Below, one piece after another: positions 44,515 to 55,075 of a stretch of DNA of 64,000 nt. This DNA comes from Plotosus lineatus (Eukaryota; Chordata; Actinopteri; Siluriformes; Plotosidae), in assembly GCA_024760905.1 (NCBI GenBank), contig CM045735.1, positions 26,169,249 to 26,233,248 of the forward strand. The letters are read 5' to 3'. Within the stretch, counting starts at the first letter, position 1; each line of letters starts with the position of its first letter. The notes beneath the pieces were generated by a model, which had not been told where the DNA came from, made no database searches, and was given only the letters and a program-made list of their open reading frames with translations. The translations under genes and the position numbers were made by a program.

Positions 44515-45935
44515 TTGATGATATACCTGTGGAGGTATGGAAGTGTCTAGGAGAGGTAGCAGTAGATTTTCTGACAAGAACATTCAACAAGGTACGAGAG
44601 AGTGAGCAGATGCCGGAGGAGTGGAGGAGAAGTGTGCTGGTGCCCATTTTTAAGAACAAGGGAGACGTGCAGAGTTGCAGCAACTACAGAGGGATAAAGT
44701 TGATGAGCCATACGATGACGTTATGGGAAAGAATAGTGGAAGCTAGACTAAGGGCAGAGGTCAGCATTTGTGAACAACAGTTTGGTTTCATGCCAAGAAA
44801 GAGCACTACAGATGCAATGTTTGCTTTGAGGATGTCAATAGAGAAGTACAGAGAAGGTCAGAGGGAGCTACATTGTGCCTTTGTGGATCTGGAAAAAGCA
44901 TATGACAGGGTGCCAAGAGAAGAACTGTGGTATTGCATGAGGAAGTCTGGAGTGGCAGAGAAGTATGTTAGAGTGGTGCAGGACATGTATGAGAGATGTA
45001 AGACAGCGGTGAGGTGTGCTGTCGGTGTGACCGACGAATTCAAGGTGGAGGTGGGACTGCATCAAGGGTCAGCTCTGAGCCCCTTCTTGTTTGCTATGGT
45101 GATGGACAGGCTGACAGATGAGGTGAGACAAGAATCTCCATGGACTATGATGTTTGCAGATGACATTGTGATCTGTAGTGAGAGCAGAGAACAAGTGCAG
45201 GAAAATCTAGAGAGGTGGCGGTATGCCCTGGAAAGGAGAGGAATGAAGGTTAGCCTCAGAAAATCAGAATACATGTGTGTGAATGAGAAGGACCCAGGAG
45301 GAACGGTGATGTTACAGGGAGCAGAGATAACGAAGGTGGAGGATTTTAAGTACTTAGGCTCAACAATCCAGAGCAATGGAGAGTGTGGAAAAGAGGTGAA
45401 GAAACGTGTGCAGGCAGGCTGGAATGGTTGGAGAAAAGTGTCCGGTGTGATGTGCGATAGGAGAGTGTCAGCAAGAATGAAGGGAAAAGTGTACAAGACA
45501 GTGGTGAGGCCAGCGATGTTGTATGGATTAGAAACAGTTGTGCTGAGGAAAAGGCAGGAGGCAGAGCTGGAGGTAGCGGAGATGAAAATGTTGAGGTTCT
45601 CTCTGGGAGTAACGAGGATGGATAGGATCAGAAATTAGTATATCAGAGGGACAGCCCACGTAAGATGTTTTGGAGACAAAGTCAGAGAGGCTAGATTGAG
45701 ATGGTTTGGACATGTACAGAGGAGGGATAGTGAGTATATTGGCAGTAGGATGCTGAGGTTGGAACTACCAGGCAGAAGGCCTCGAGGAAGACCAAAGAAG
45801 AGATTTATGGATGTGGTGAAGAAAGACATGAAGGTCGTTGGAGTCAGAAAAGAAGATACGGAGGACAGGGTGAGGTGGAGGCGGATGATTTGCTGTGGCG
45901 ACCCCTGAAGGGAGCAGCCGAAAGTAAAAGAAGAA
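44515..45935 (+). mobile_element. RTE-clade LINE copy 6, 5'-truncated, least damaged
   Basis: It starts within the RT fingers at 'gatgatatacctgtggagg' and runs to the (AAG)n end. Only one in-frame stop, at 45636-45638, interrupts the remaining protein. 'gataaca' at 44508-44514 and 45936-45942 is a short candidate target duplication, much shorter than the 16-19 bp of other copies. Confidence 0.92.
44529..45908 (+). pseudogene. RTE reverse transcriptase and C-terminal domain, one stop codon
   Basis: A 369-codon open frame covers RT fingers ('[19 protein letters not shown]'), the palm ('[13 protein letters not shown]', first Asp; '[12 protein letters not shown]', catalytic pair) and thumb. A TAG at 45636 replaces what is a Glu codon in sister copies. 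The frame then continues through 'YIRGTAHVRCFGDKVREA' and 'GRPKKRFMDVVKKDMKV' to 'MICCGDP'. Because the endonuclease is missing the copy could not move itself. Confidence 0.9.
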
Positions 45936-46145
45936 GATAACACATCACAGAAATTACATCATTTTTTTCACCTCAAACGTTGCCTTCTTCCTTATCCAAC
46001 CATAGTGCTTCCCATTTAAGAGTCTTGCTGGTCAGTTTTGTACCTTGTTTCCAGCGTGCTTCGAGTCATGTAATAAGTTCTTGTTCAATACGCATATAAA
46101 CAACTTCTCTTCTTCCACCAGCCTTTCGTTTTTGTTTTGTTTTGT

Positions 46146-46350
46146 CTACCATTTCACAGAAATATTGTTCTTCTTTTTGCCATTCCGTAAATGTTTCTGA
46201 TCAACATTAAATTGTTTTGATGATGCAGAATTTGTTGAATTCTTTGCAAATTCTATCACTTTCAGCTTGAATAAGATATCATATGCTTTTACACGTTTCC
46301 CCTTGTGCCACCATGTTGCATCCTTCATAACATCTGATCTTCGTTTAGGC
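46146..46350 (-). pseudogene. Tigger-like transposase N-terminal helix-turn-helix
   Basis: The frame contains 'AYDILFKLKVIEFAKN' and 'ASSKQFNVDQKHLRNGKKKN', matching the Psq-type DNA-binding domain at the start of pogo-like proteins. It ends at a stop soon after. Together with the C-terminus at 44100-44505 it brackets RTE copy 6. Confidence 0.65.
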
Positions 46351-46390
46351 TTAAAAAAACAGTACCACCTGGAAAGATTCAACATTTACT

Positions 46391-47276
46391 AGTTACGTCA
46401 CATACATACGGGTTGCCTTTGGGCCAAAACGGCACTTCCTTTTTGGCATCAACTTTAATATGTGATAGTTCTATTAGAGGATTTCATATTATCATGATAT
46501 TTGGCAACAATTCCTTAACGAACAGTTAACAACATACCGTTAGCTGTCTAATGCTCATGATAGTTTTGCTGTAGCAGTTTGTATTGTTCCATCGGTTGTT
46601 GGACATTTACCAAGAGAACACAACAAAATATTTTCCTGTTTTTTAAAGCACGGCGGCACAATCAAATGTGTTTTTCCTCATAAACATTTTCAATATTCCC
46701 CAGTGGCAGGGGATGTGATGTCAGGAACTTTCAGCCAAACCCAAAAATTCAGGAGACAGAGTACGAACACGGGTGAGCTTTATTGTTCACAGGAAGGCCC
46801 TAGAGCACCTGGAAAATGTAGTCACTGCTGGTGATGTGGAGCAACGCTAAAATCATAAACTAAGGGGCTTGGCCAGCACGGAGCGGAGAAGCAGGAGCCA
46901 GAGAGATCACGGGAAACGGGGTCGTGAAGAGGGACAATCTTCTAGCACCGGGAGGAGCGCACTGCTTATCTTTATATAATGGTAGATTGGTGAGTGGAAT
47001 CAGGTGTGTGCATCGTGATTCGCCTGCGTGTGACAGCCACGCACCTTGGCCGGAGCCTGCAGTGCTTAGAATACTGTGTAAACTCACTTTTACAGGCAGT
47101 GAACTCCTCATTTTACGGTTACAGAGACTGATCAAATAAAATTGGTAAGTTTGATCTACAATTTTGCTACCAGTACACATGGGCAGTTATTCGATGGAAG
47201 ATCAAAAACATTGGGGGGGGGGCTTATTGGAGAAAGGTGCTTATTACGTCAAATACGGTAATAGAACATTGAAAAT
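46391..47276. other. Unassigned; possible transposon terminus near 47215-47268
   Basis: A segment with 'gcttattggagaaaggtgc' and 'attacgtcaaatacggta' resembles a TIR of a cut-and-paste element and could be the outer end of the Tigger-like gene at 44100-46390. No partner was found at the left side. The rest is not recognised. Confidence 0.3.
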
Positions 47277-48602
47277 ATGTTAATGGTCTCTATCTCACTC
47301 CACTCTTTTCTGCTTCCTCAATCGTTTCCCCAGTAATTCGATTTTCTTCTTTTTGATTTTTTTTTTACATTTTTTAATTTTTCAATTTCACTTCACTATT
47401 CCAGCTTCAAGAATACTTATTTTGGGTGGGGTGTGTATAAAATGAGTGTTTGTTACATGAAAAGTGTGCAAGAGTGTGTTTAGAGAGACTGTGTGTCATC
47501 ACTGCATTAACTCAAGGCAGCTGTGTTCAGAGTTTCCAAGCAATGGCTGCCAAACAGTAATAAGACATTAACCATGCATAACACACAAGGACTGCCTGGC
47601 AATAGACTTACCTAAAAAATGGGGTAGAATGAGAGAGGAAAGGAATCTTGGATCTTTATGTTTACCCAGTCAGGACAGTGTTTTACAGTTGTTTTTGAAA
47701 GTCTTAGCTGTCTGTGTGGTAAATTAAATCTTTTTAAACCCTTTGTCATTCTTAACTAAGTCAGCAGTTTAATTTTATTAATTATAAAGAATCAATGAGA
47801 TTACACAGTTTAAGAGTTTTGCATGTTTCTCAGTTGAAAATTGGTTTGCTGATCTATTAATGAGTTTGTCTCTGCTTGTGCTATATCTGATTTCCACCTA
47901 ATAAAACATGAATGAAAAATTGCTACATAATATAAAGAGGCAATCAAAATGTATAGTGAGTGGATTTAGCACAAAAAGTCTTTATTCCTGTCTCCTCAAA
48001 ACTACATTGCATCATTGAAGTAACATGGAAAAGAACTGAACTCATGGTTCCCTAGTGGTGCAGCAGCAATGTCAACCACCATCAGCTGAGAGATTGCAAG
48101 TTTGAAGTGGTTGGCTTGGGGTGGAATAATGTGTTCCTTCAAACAAGCGTCGAAAAAGACCCAAACTTATCTAAAACCTAAATGATCATGCATTGTTATA
48201 GTTTTATCACACTACAATACACTGCTGAATTCCTCTGTAAATCACGTTCAGCTATACTGGTGCTCTTTTAATAAGTCTAGCTTGTTGATGCACTTACACA
48301 CTATTAAGCACAATCCACATTTTAAGATTTCCAATATGTTTTCCATTCTGGACAGCTTAGTGAATCTTATTAAATCCATATTCTCTTTCATTCGTCATTT
48401 TTGCTATCCCAAAAAAATGCTTCTCAGTCGTTCTCTGCCAATTGTTAAGACTTATCACTCCACAGGAAGAGAACGCAAAAAAGGAAGGTATGGCTGTACA
48501 ATATAGAGAGTGCGTTAAAGTACACGTGTCCTGATCTCCATTGAGCGTTAGCAAAATTCCTCTGTCTGCTCTCCTGTGGTGCAAAACATCCCATGTGTCA
48601 TG

Positions 48603-48606
<4 letters not shown>
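47277..48606. other. Unassigned 1.3-kb stretch
   Basis: I see no domain, terminal repeat, splice-bounded exon or RNA gene. This is one of the few long stretches free of recognisable repeats. Confidence 0.4.

Positions 48607-48690
<84 letters not shown>
48607..48690. repeat. (TG)n microsatellite
   Basis: A long TG run that decays into mixed alternating purine-pyrimidine sequence up to about 48725. Confidence 0.97.
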
Positions 48691-48694
<4 letters not shown>

Positions 48695-48815
48695 GTGCGC
48701 GCATGCAACGTATGCACGCACACACATTGTGAAGGGGTGTAGATGCATTCAGATGTTCCCAGATTAAAATCAGAACTCTACTGAAACATTGAGTCAGCAC
48801 TATTCCAAGTCAGAA

Positions 48816-49045
48816 AGGGTTCTTTTACATGCCTCTCATTATAGACAGAGAGACATGGCTGGCCTTTATAACCCAGTTAGCTGCACTGCTGAGATTTCCT
48901 TCAGCTTTTTCCCAAATGTAACAAATGTATGTGTCAAAGTGAATGATTCGCACATTTGATCTGGCATCGGTTTTTACATCCGATGCCTTTTCTGACACAA
49001 CCCTTTAGCGAGGGACAGAAACGCGCTGACGGCTTTGCACTGGTA
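48816..49045 (-). mobile_element. Rearranged SINE fragments with RTE-type tail
   Basis: A minus-strand SINE body piece (48820-48892, including 'cccagttagctgcactg') is followed, out of order, by an RTE-type tail and another body piece (48900-49045, including 'gaatgattcgcacatttgat', 'acatccgatgcc' and 'agggacagaaacgcgctgac'). The order differs from the copy at 20523-20800, so a deletion or two overlapping insertions is likely. Confidence 0.65.
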
Positions 49046-49070
49046 TTATATATAAGTTAATCAGTCTATA

Positions 49071-50268
49071 CACTGACTGACATCCATAATTATTAGCACC
49101 ATAAATTCAGTCGTTTTTCTAAATAGGACAACAATGAAAAAGAGGGATGCTTTGTCTCGCCACCTTTTACCAACAAAACAGCACCTAGTCTTTTCCTACA
49201 ATGTTTCATAAGATGTGAAAATACAGAAAGAGGAACCTTCGGCCATTCCTCATTACACAATCTCTCTAAATCATCCAGCAAGCTAGGGCCTCTCCTCATC
49301 ACCCTCCTCTTCAGCTCACTCCATGGGTTTTCAATGGGATTGAAGTCTGTGACTGAGATGGCCATGGGTTGAGCTTGATTATGTGTATGTTGAACCATTT
49401 CTGTGTAGATTTGGCAACATATTTATGACCATTATCTTGCTGAAAGATCCAGTGATGACCCATCTTCACCTTTTGGGCTGAGGCCACCAGATTTTTATTT
49501 AAAATGGCCTGGTATTCCAAAGTCTTCATGATGCCATGCACCTTAACAGTGAGTTAGATAGTTAGTTGTGAGTGAGAAAAGGTTTTTATGTGCATGCCTC
49601 CCAAACAGCTTGTATGTAAATCTGCCTGATGGTTGTTTTGGAGACTTTGTGACCCCAAGATGGTACCACTTGTTGCAGTTCTTTAACAGTGAGCTGTGAA
49701 CTTTTTATTTCTCTTACTATTCTACTCACTGTGCTTGGTGGCAAAATAAACTTATGTCTTCATCCAGGCATGTTTACCATTGTTGCAGTTGTTTTAAACT
49801 TCTTAATGATTCCTCTGACAGTAGATATGGGCAGGTACAGGCAAGTGGTTATTTTCTTTTAGCCATTGCCTGACTTGTGATAGTCGACACACATCTGACT
49901 TACTTGAATGGTGTGTTCTTTTGTGTTGAAATGTGGATAAGAGAAATTGCCCCTGTGTCATATTATGTTTATGCTACAGGGAAATAGGTAGTGAATGTTT
50001 CTAGATACTTTGATCAACTTTGTAAACTAATGTAGAAATACTTCAATTACATTTATTTCCTAGGAATTGATAGGGGTGCCAATAATTGTGGAACATGTGA
50101 TTTTATGAAAAATAATGATTTCTTAGTCGGGGATTTTTCCAGCTAAAATTCATTTGAGTTGAAGGTTACATTTTCCTACAATTTTCAATATGAGAGCATG
50201 CTTCTGCAATAAAAATTGAATTTGTGTCAAGGGTTTTAACATATCTTAACCAGGGGTGCCAGGCAGTG
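49071..50268 (-). mobile_element. Tc1/mariner element, third family, TA-flanked
   Basis: The left end 'cactgactgacatcc' and the right end, inward, 'cactgcctggcacccc' are related, and TA lies outside both (49069-49070, 50269-50270). The 1,198-bp length is a little below a full Tc1. The transposase is in pieces on the minus strand. Confidence 0.85.
49093..49800 (-). pseudogene. Tc1 transposase relic, internally deleted
   Basis: From the N-terminal side, 'PPSTVSRIVREIKSSQLTVK' (near 49715) is helix-turn-helix. After a gap the catalytic half shows 'HHWIFQQDNGHKYVAKSTQK' (second Asp), a degraded 'SQTSIPLKTHG' where the family has the Glu motif, and 'LKRRVMRRGPSLLDDLERLC' to the C-terminal 'RKRLGAVLLVKGG'. 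The first catalytic Asp region is missing. Frame changes occur near 49320 and 49545. Confidence 0.8.
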
Positions 50269-50340
50269 TATTACACCAGTTAATTATTTCGTTACAACAG
50301 TAAATTACAATACTCAATGCAGCATTTTATTGGTGGTCAC

Positions 50341-50514
50341 TGTCGTGTCGTCATGAACGGAACGTTTAGTTTCGGCAGAAGCCGGAGTTCATTTATGTAC
50401 AGAACCGGAAGTATTAATAAAAACGAGTGGTCTTGAAACCGAAGTTGTGTGTGTGAGTCTTCACGTGTTAGGCCAGTTATAGAAGCCGTATTGATAGCAA
50501 ACAGCGGGTTTACA
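50341..50514 (+). repeat. 5' LTR
   Basis: The LTR begins 'tgtcgtgtcgtcatgaacgg' and ends 'agcgggtttaca'. It differs from the 3' LTR at 10 of 174 positions by my count, with no indels. An 'aataaa' signal lies at 50416-50421, as expected in a compact LTR. Confidence 0.96.
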
Positions 50515-50535
50515 TTGGCGACAAGGATAAGTATC
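50515..50535 (+). promoter_or_regulatory. Primer-binding-site region
   Basis: The sequence directly after the 5' LTR, 'ttggcgacaaggataag', has the 'tggcgac' start common at this position in Gypsy elements, where a host tRNA 3' end primes minus-strand synthesis. The tRNA species was not determined. Confidence 0.6.
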
Positions 50536-50580
50536 TCACGAAGAAGACGTAAACATTAGAACTGTGACAGTTTAGTGAAA

Positions 50581-51424
50581 ATGGCAGAACTAAGTAATGT
50601 TCATGGCATGTCTTCATTCAACCTCTCCGGTGATGCTAGTGCTGTTAGCATTCGTTGGAAAGCATGGATAGAGGAATTTGAGGCATACGCTGATAGTAAA
50701 GCACTATTGGTTGTGGAAGGAAGGGCAGATAATCAGGTACAGAGGCGTGCATTACTGCTGTATACAGTGGGAGCTGGACTTAGAAGTGTTTTCAAAACTC
50801 TGCCAGACCAGGGTGAATCTCAAGAATATTTTAAGGGAAGAACCGCTCTGAAGACACACTTGACTGTTAAACCAAACATAACGTATCAGCGCCACATATT
50901 CAGAAAAATGAAGCATAACTGATGAAACTGTGTCACAGTATGTCACGAGATTACATGCAGCAGCTGAGGGCTGTGATTACAATGATGTTGACTACCAAAT
51001 CCGTGATCAGGTTGTGGAAAACTGCAAGTCTGACCAGTTGAGACACAAGTTCCTGGAAAAGGGAGATGAACTTTCATTCAGCTCAATGTTGAAAATGTCT
51101 GCAACGTTTGAAGCTGTTGAAGAACAGATGAAAGAAATGAACGTAAAAGAGGGTCAAAACGAACATGTTCAAAGAATAAAGGAACATAAATCAGTCAAAT
51201 ACAGTCAGAAGACAGGACAAAATGATAATGCCTGTTTCCTTTGTGGAAAAGTCGGTCGCTATGGTAGAGATCCTACCTGTCCAGCAAGGGGTCAACAGTG
51301 TCAAAAGTGTAAGGAATTTGATCACTTTGTTTCGAAGTGTTACACTGACTTATCCAGAAAAGCCCGCACAAAAGAAAAACGGGATAAAAGTGGCTTTAGT
51401 AGCAGGAAAAATGGTCGGAAATGA
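50581..51424 (+). pseudogene. gag: Gag, frameshifted, with two zinc knuckles
   Basis: The ATG at 50581 opens a 114-codon frame. A one-base change near 50917 moves the reading to the frame that continues from 'DETVSQYVTRLHAAAEGCDY' to 51424. Near the end are two knuckles: 'CFLCGKVGRYGRDPTC', in which the expected His is Arg, and an intact 'CQKCKEFDHFVSKC'. A single TGA at 51422-51424 separates gag from pol in the same frame, so the ancestor probably encoded one Gag-Pol reading frame. Confidence 0.85.
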
Positions 51425-51448
51425 CATGGCTGTAGCGATGTAAAGCAT

Positions 51449-53490
51449 TTGAAGGCTGAGAAGGTGGACAGTGATAGTGAAGATCAGGAAAGTGAAAGGT
51501 ATGCTTTCCGCATGAGAAGTAACGTGCACAGAATGAACAGAGTGAGGAGTGACAGTAGCGATGTAATTCTCGTGTCAGTGGGCGGAGTTGATATGGACAT
51601 TATTGTTGACTCTGGCAGCGATAGTAACATTATCGACTGTGATTTGTGGAACTACCTGAAGTCAAAGAGTATCAAATGTGTGTCGAAGAAAGGAGGTAGG
51701 CAGTTGTTTCCATATGCCAGTTCAACACCACTGAAAACCCTAGGAACATTCAAGGCAGAAATTGTAGCTGGGAATTACAGGACAGATTCTTGGTTCACTG
51801 TGATAGATGGCAGTGCAGAACCAATTCTCAGTAAGGAAACCGCTATGAAACTTGGTGAACTAAAGATTGGACTAAATATCAATTCAGTGCGTTCCTTGCC
51901 TGAGATTCCCAACTGTCTGAACAAGTACCCTGAGGTATTTCATGGACTAGTAAAAATGAAAAGTAGGCAGATCAAGCTGAAAATTAATCCTGAAATAAAG
52001 TTAATTGCAAAAGATATCATTGAGCCAGTTGAAGAACCAGCACCATGGGTGAATCCTGTTGTCATTGTACCCAAACCTTCAGGTGAAATAAGGTTGTGCT
52101 TGGACATGAGACGGGCCAACGAAGCAATCCTGCGAGAGAGGCAGCCAATACCGACCGTAGACGAAGTGCTGCAAGACATGAATGAAAGTAGAGTTTTCTC
52201 AAAGTTCAATCTGAAGTGGGGCTTCCACCAATTAGAACTCCATCCTGATTCAAGCAAAATTATCACTGTCGTGACTCACTGTGGATTGTACAGGTACAAA
52301 AGGCTGCTATTTGGGAAAAATGTTGCACCTGAAATATATCAGCATGAAATTCAGATGGTCCTGCAAGGGATTCCGGGGGGGGGCAAACATATCTGATGAC
52401 ATTGTTGTGCATGGTCCTTCGACAGAAAAGCACGACAAACGACTGGAACAAGTTGTCCAGAGGCTCTCAGCAGCAAATTTGACACTAAATGTTGACAAGT
52501 GTGAATTTTAAAAAGTCCATTATAAGATTTATGGGACCCCATTTGTCAGATCAGGGAATTGATGTTATGAAGGAAAAAGTTGAAGCTGTTGTGAAGGCCA
52601 GACAGCCTGAAACTGTGAGTGAAGTTAGAAGTTTCTTGGGTCTTGTAAACTACTGTTCGCGGTTCATTCCTGACTACTCCACATTGGCAGAACCGTTGAG
52701 ATAGTTAACTAGAAAGAACCATCCGTTTGTGTTTGGGAAGGAGCAAGTTGAGTCATTCAAGGCACTCAAAGCAGCCCTTTCAAGTAGCAAAACCCTAGGC
52801 TACTATAGAGTAACTACGAAGACAGATGCCAGTCCTGTTGGTCTCGGAGCGGTCCTGGCACAAAAACAAACCGATGCAAATTGCCGAATCATCTCATATG
52901 CAAGTTGTTCACTCAGCGATGTAGAACGCAGGTATTCACAGACTGAAAAAGAAGCTCTCGCATTAGTTTGGGTGTGTGAGAAGTTTCATCCATACATATA
53001 CGGGATATCTTTTGACCTGGTCACCGACCACAAGCCTTTGGAGGCAATCTACTCACCAAAATCGAAACCTTGCGCTAGGATAGAGCGTTGGGTCCTCCGT
53101 CTGCAACAGTACAACTTCAAAGTTGTGTATGCACTAGGAAAGAGCAACATTGCTGAGCCACTGTCCAGATTGTTGAAGGAACGGTTTGTAAAACCTTTAG
53201 CCGTTTCATGTAGTGCTGAAAAGTATGTGAGGTTTGTTGCAGTGAACGCAATGCCTCAGGCTGTAACAACTCGGGAAGTTGAGAGAGCTTCCACGAGCAA
53301 TGATGAGCTGGAAATTGTGCAACAGTGTATCGATTCCGGTGATTGGAATCATTGTGAATTGAAGCAGTATGTGATTGTGAGTTCTGAATTGTGCTGTGTA
53401 GGGAAGATGGTGCTGCGAGGTAGTCACATAGTAATTCTCAAGTGTTTGCGACCCAGAGTCTTGTCACTAGCACATGAAGGGCAACTTTAG
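51449..53490 (+). pseudogene. pol: Pol: protease, reverse transcriptase, RNase H
   Basis: The retropepsin site 'IIVDSGSDSNII' is near 51600. RT runs from 'EEPAPWVNPVVIVPKPSGE' near 52040 to a catalytic 'ISDDIVVHG' near 52390, but a frameshift in a run of nine G bases (52374-52383) falls just before it. Further changes are a shift near 52508 and a TAG at 52702-52704. RNase H is readable in one frame, with 'KTDASPVGLGAVLA' and 'VTDHKPLEAIYSP'. The frame ends at 53490 beside the integrase deletion. Confidence 0.9.
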
Positions 53491-54224
53491 ATGCTTTCAA
53501 AAGCATGTTCTCCAGACATGTGTCAATCCACTCTGACAACGGTCCTCAGTTTATATCAAAGACAATGAGAGACTATCTCAGGGACAATGAAATTGAACAC
53601 CATCACGTCACCCCTCGTTGGGCTCAAGCGAATGGAGAGGTGGAGGGACAAAATCAATCTCTTGTGAAGAGATTGAAGATTGCTCATGCAACAAAACAGA
53701 ACTGGAAAGATGCATTTCAGGTATATGTCACTCAGTACCAGGCAACCCCTCACACTGTGACGGGGAGGAGCTCAGCGGAACTGTTGTTTGGAAGGAAGAT
53801 GACAAGAAAGTTGTCTGTTTTCATTCCTGAATCTGTCGACTACAAGGTTCGTGATCGAGATGCAGAAAAGAAAGGACTGTCAAAGTTAGATGCAGATGAA
53901 TAATGCCATGCTATCCACTCCCAGATCGTCCCAGGAGATAAGGTGCTACTGAAAAGAGAACACACGAGTAAGGTAGATATGCCTTACTTACTGACACCAG
54001 TCAAAGTTGTTTCCAAGACAGGAAACATGGTGACAGTGCAGAATAAGGAAGGGGCTCAGTATAAACGCAACAGTTCTCATGTGAAACCGTATCAGTCCCA
54101 GACAGAAAATCTGTCTGAACCAGAACATGCAGACAGTGTCCAAGTTGAGGACAATGAAAGGTGCCAAACAGAGACTGAATCTCAGGAGATCGAACAGACA
54201 AAAGTCTGTCCCAAAGAAGTTTGA
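53491..54224 (+). pseudogene. Integrase, lacking its zinc finger and first catalytic Asp
   Basis: Immediately after the RNase H linker ('LSLAHEGQL') the reading jumps to 'DAFKSMFSRHVSIHSDNG', which holds the second catalytic Asp. The final Glu is in 'RWAQANGEVEGQN'. The H2C2 zinc finger and the first Asp, roughly 150 residues, are deleted. A stop at 53901-53903 and a resumed frame from 53943 with 'GDKVLLKREHTSKVDMPY' give the C-terminal domain. The enzyme could not integrate DNA. Confidence 0.88.
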
Positions 54225-54495
54225 TGACTTTGTGATGCTTGACTAGTCAGGCAGTTAACCAGTATTCATCATTAAGCTGATGTTTTCTAGTCAATGATAC
54301 TGAGAGTTAGGTTGCATGTTTAGAACCTTAAGTAATTAAGTATTTGTTTATAAACTATTTCATAGTTTAAAGGTTTGATTTGCTAGCTCATATTTATCCA
54401 GAATTGATATCTATTTTAGTATGCTTTAAGCGATTTAAGTTATTTGTTGTATTATTTGACATTTATATGTGACAAAGTATTAACTGAATTTTTCT

Positions 54496-54506
54496 GAAAA
54501 GGGGGG
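54496..54506 (+). promoter_or_regulatory. Polypurine tract
   Basis: The purine run 'gaaaagggggg' lies two bases from the 3' LTR, the site where plus-strand synthesis is primed in LTR elements. Confidence 0.85.
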
Positions 54507-54508
54507 TG

Positions 54509-54682
54509 TGTCATGTCGTAATGAATGGAACGTTTAGTTTTCGCAGAAGCCGGAGTTCATTTATGTACGGAACCGGAAGTATTAATAAAAGCAAGTGGTC
54601 TTGAAACCGAAGTTGTGTATGTGAGTCTTCACGTGTTAGGGCAGTTATAGAAGCCGTATTGATAGCAAACAGCGGGTTTACA
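54509..54682 (+). repeat. 3' LTR
   Basis: It begins 'tgtcatgtcgtaatgaatgg' and ends 'agcgggtttaca'. It is the same length as the 5' LTR and is followed by the duplicated 'gtcac'. Confidence 0.96.
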
Positions 54683-54728
54683 GTCACTGTGTAATCTATG
54701 CTAATTGTGTATATTACTATGTTTTGCT

Positions 54729-55075
54729 GGGGCAGTGGTGATCTAGTGGTATAGGGCGCTGGATCGCTGATCCAAAGGTTGGGGGTTCGAGTCCCACTCT
54801 CCACAAGGTTGTCACTGCCCCCCCCCCCCCCCGTGCACCTAACTGGGTTATCAAAGGCTGGCCATGTCTCCCACTGTCTATGGTGAGAGGTATGTAAACG
54901 AACCATTGCTGACTTTCGACAAGAGTAGGCTGCAAAGCCGTCAGTGTGTTTCTGCCCTGCGATGGCCTGGCGAGCTGTCCAGGGTGTACTCTTCCCTCAC
55001 TCGAAGTTGGCTGGGATGGGCACCAGCCTCCCCGTGACCCAAACTAGGATTAAGCGGGTACAGAAAATGAACTGA
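54729..55075 (+). mobile_element. Complete tRNA-derived SINE with L2-type tail, 13-bp target duplication
   Basis: The head (54729-54800) is tRNA-like, followed by a body from the C-run near 54820 to about 54953. A tail starting 'ccctgcgatggcctggcgag' and ending 'cgggtacagaaaatgaact' is the classic L2-type LINE 3' end of fish. 'actatgttttgct' at 54716-54728 and 55076-55088 is a perfect duplication. It inserted 46 bases beyond the Gypsy element. The shared L2 tail implies mobilisation by L2 enzymes. Confidence 0.92.
54739..54794 (+). promoter_or_regulatory. Internal Pol III promoter (A and B boxes) of the SINE
   Basis: An A-box-like 'tgatctagtgg' at 54739-54749 and a B box 'ggttcgagtcc' at 54784-54794 are spaced as in tRNA genes. 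The B box is a perfect match to the GGTTCGANTCC consensus. Confidence 0.8.

Larger units (their letters stand above)
44100..46390 (-). mobile_element. Third Tigger/pogo-like transposase gene, split by RTE copy 6
   Basis: The N-terminal part (46146-46385) and C-terminal part (44100-44510) lie on the minus strand either side of a plus-strand RTE copy. The target block 'ctcaatgtgataaca' continues as 'cacatcacag' after the LINE. The catalytic core between the two parts is missing. Terminal repeats are not identified; a candidate right terminus lies near 47215-47268. Confidence 0.65.
50341..54682 (+). mobile_element. Ty3/Gypsy retrotransposon with two 174-bp LTRs and 5-bp target duplication
   Basis: The element is bounded by LTRs that start TG and end CA, and by 'gtcac' at 50336-50340 and 54683-54687. 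Inside are a primer-binding-site region, gag, protease, RT, RNase H, a deleted integrase and a polypurine tract, in that order. The 4,342-bp size and short LTRs suit compact Mag-type Gypsy elements such as fish Jule; the clade is an inference. Frameshifts, two internal stops and an integrase deletion make it non-autonomous. Confidence 0.95.

Noticed and set aside
54729..54800. A functional tRNA gene
   Set aside because: Promoter boxes are present but the acceptor stem does not close and the sequence continues into a SINE body and LINE tail.
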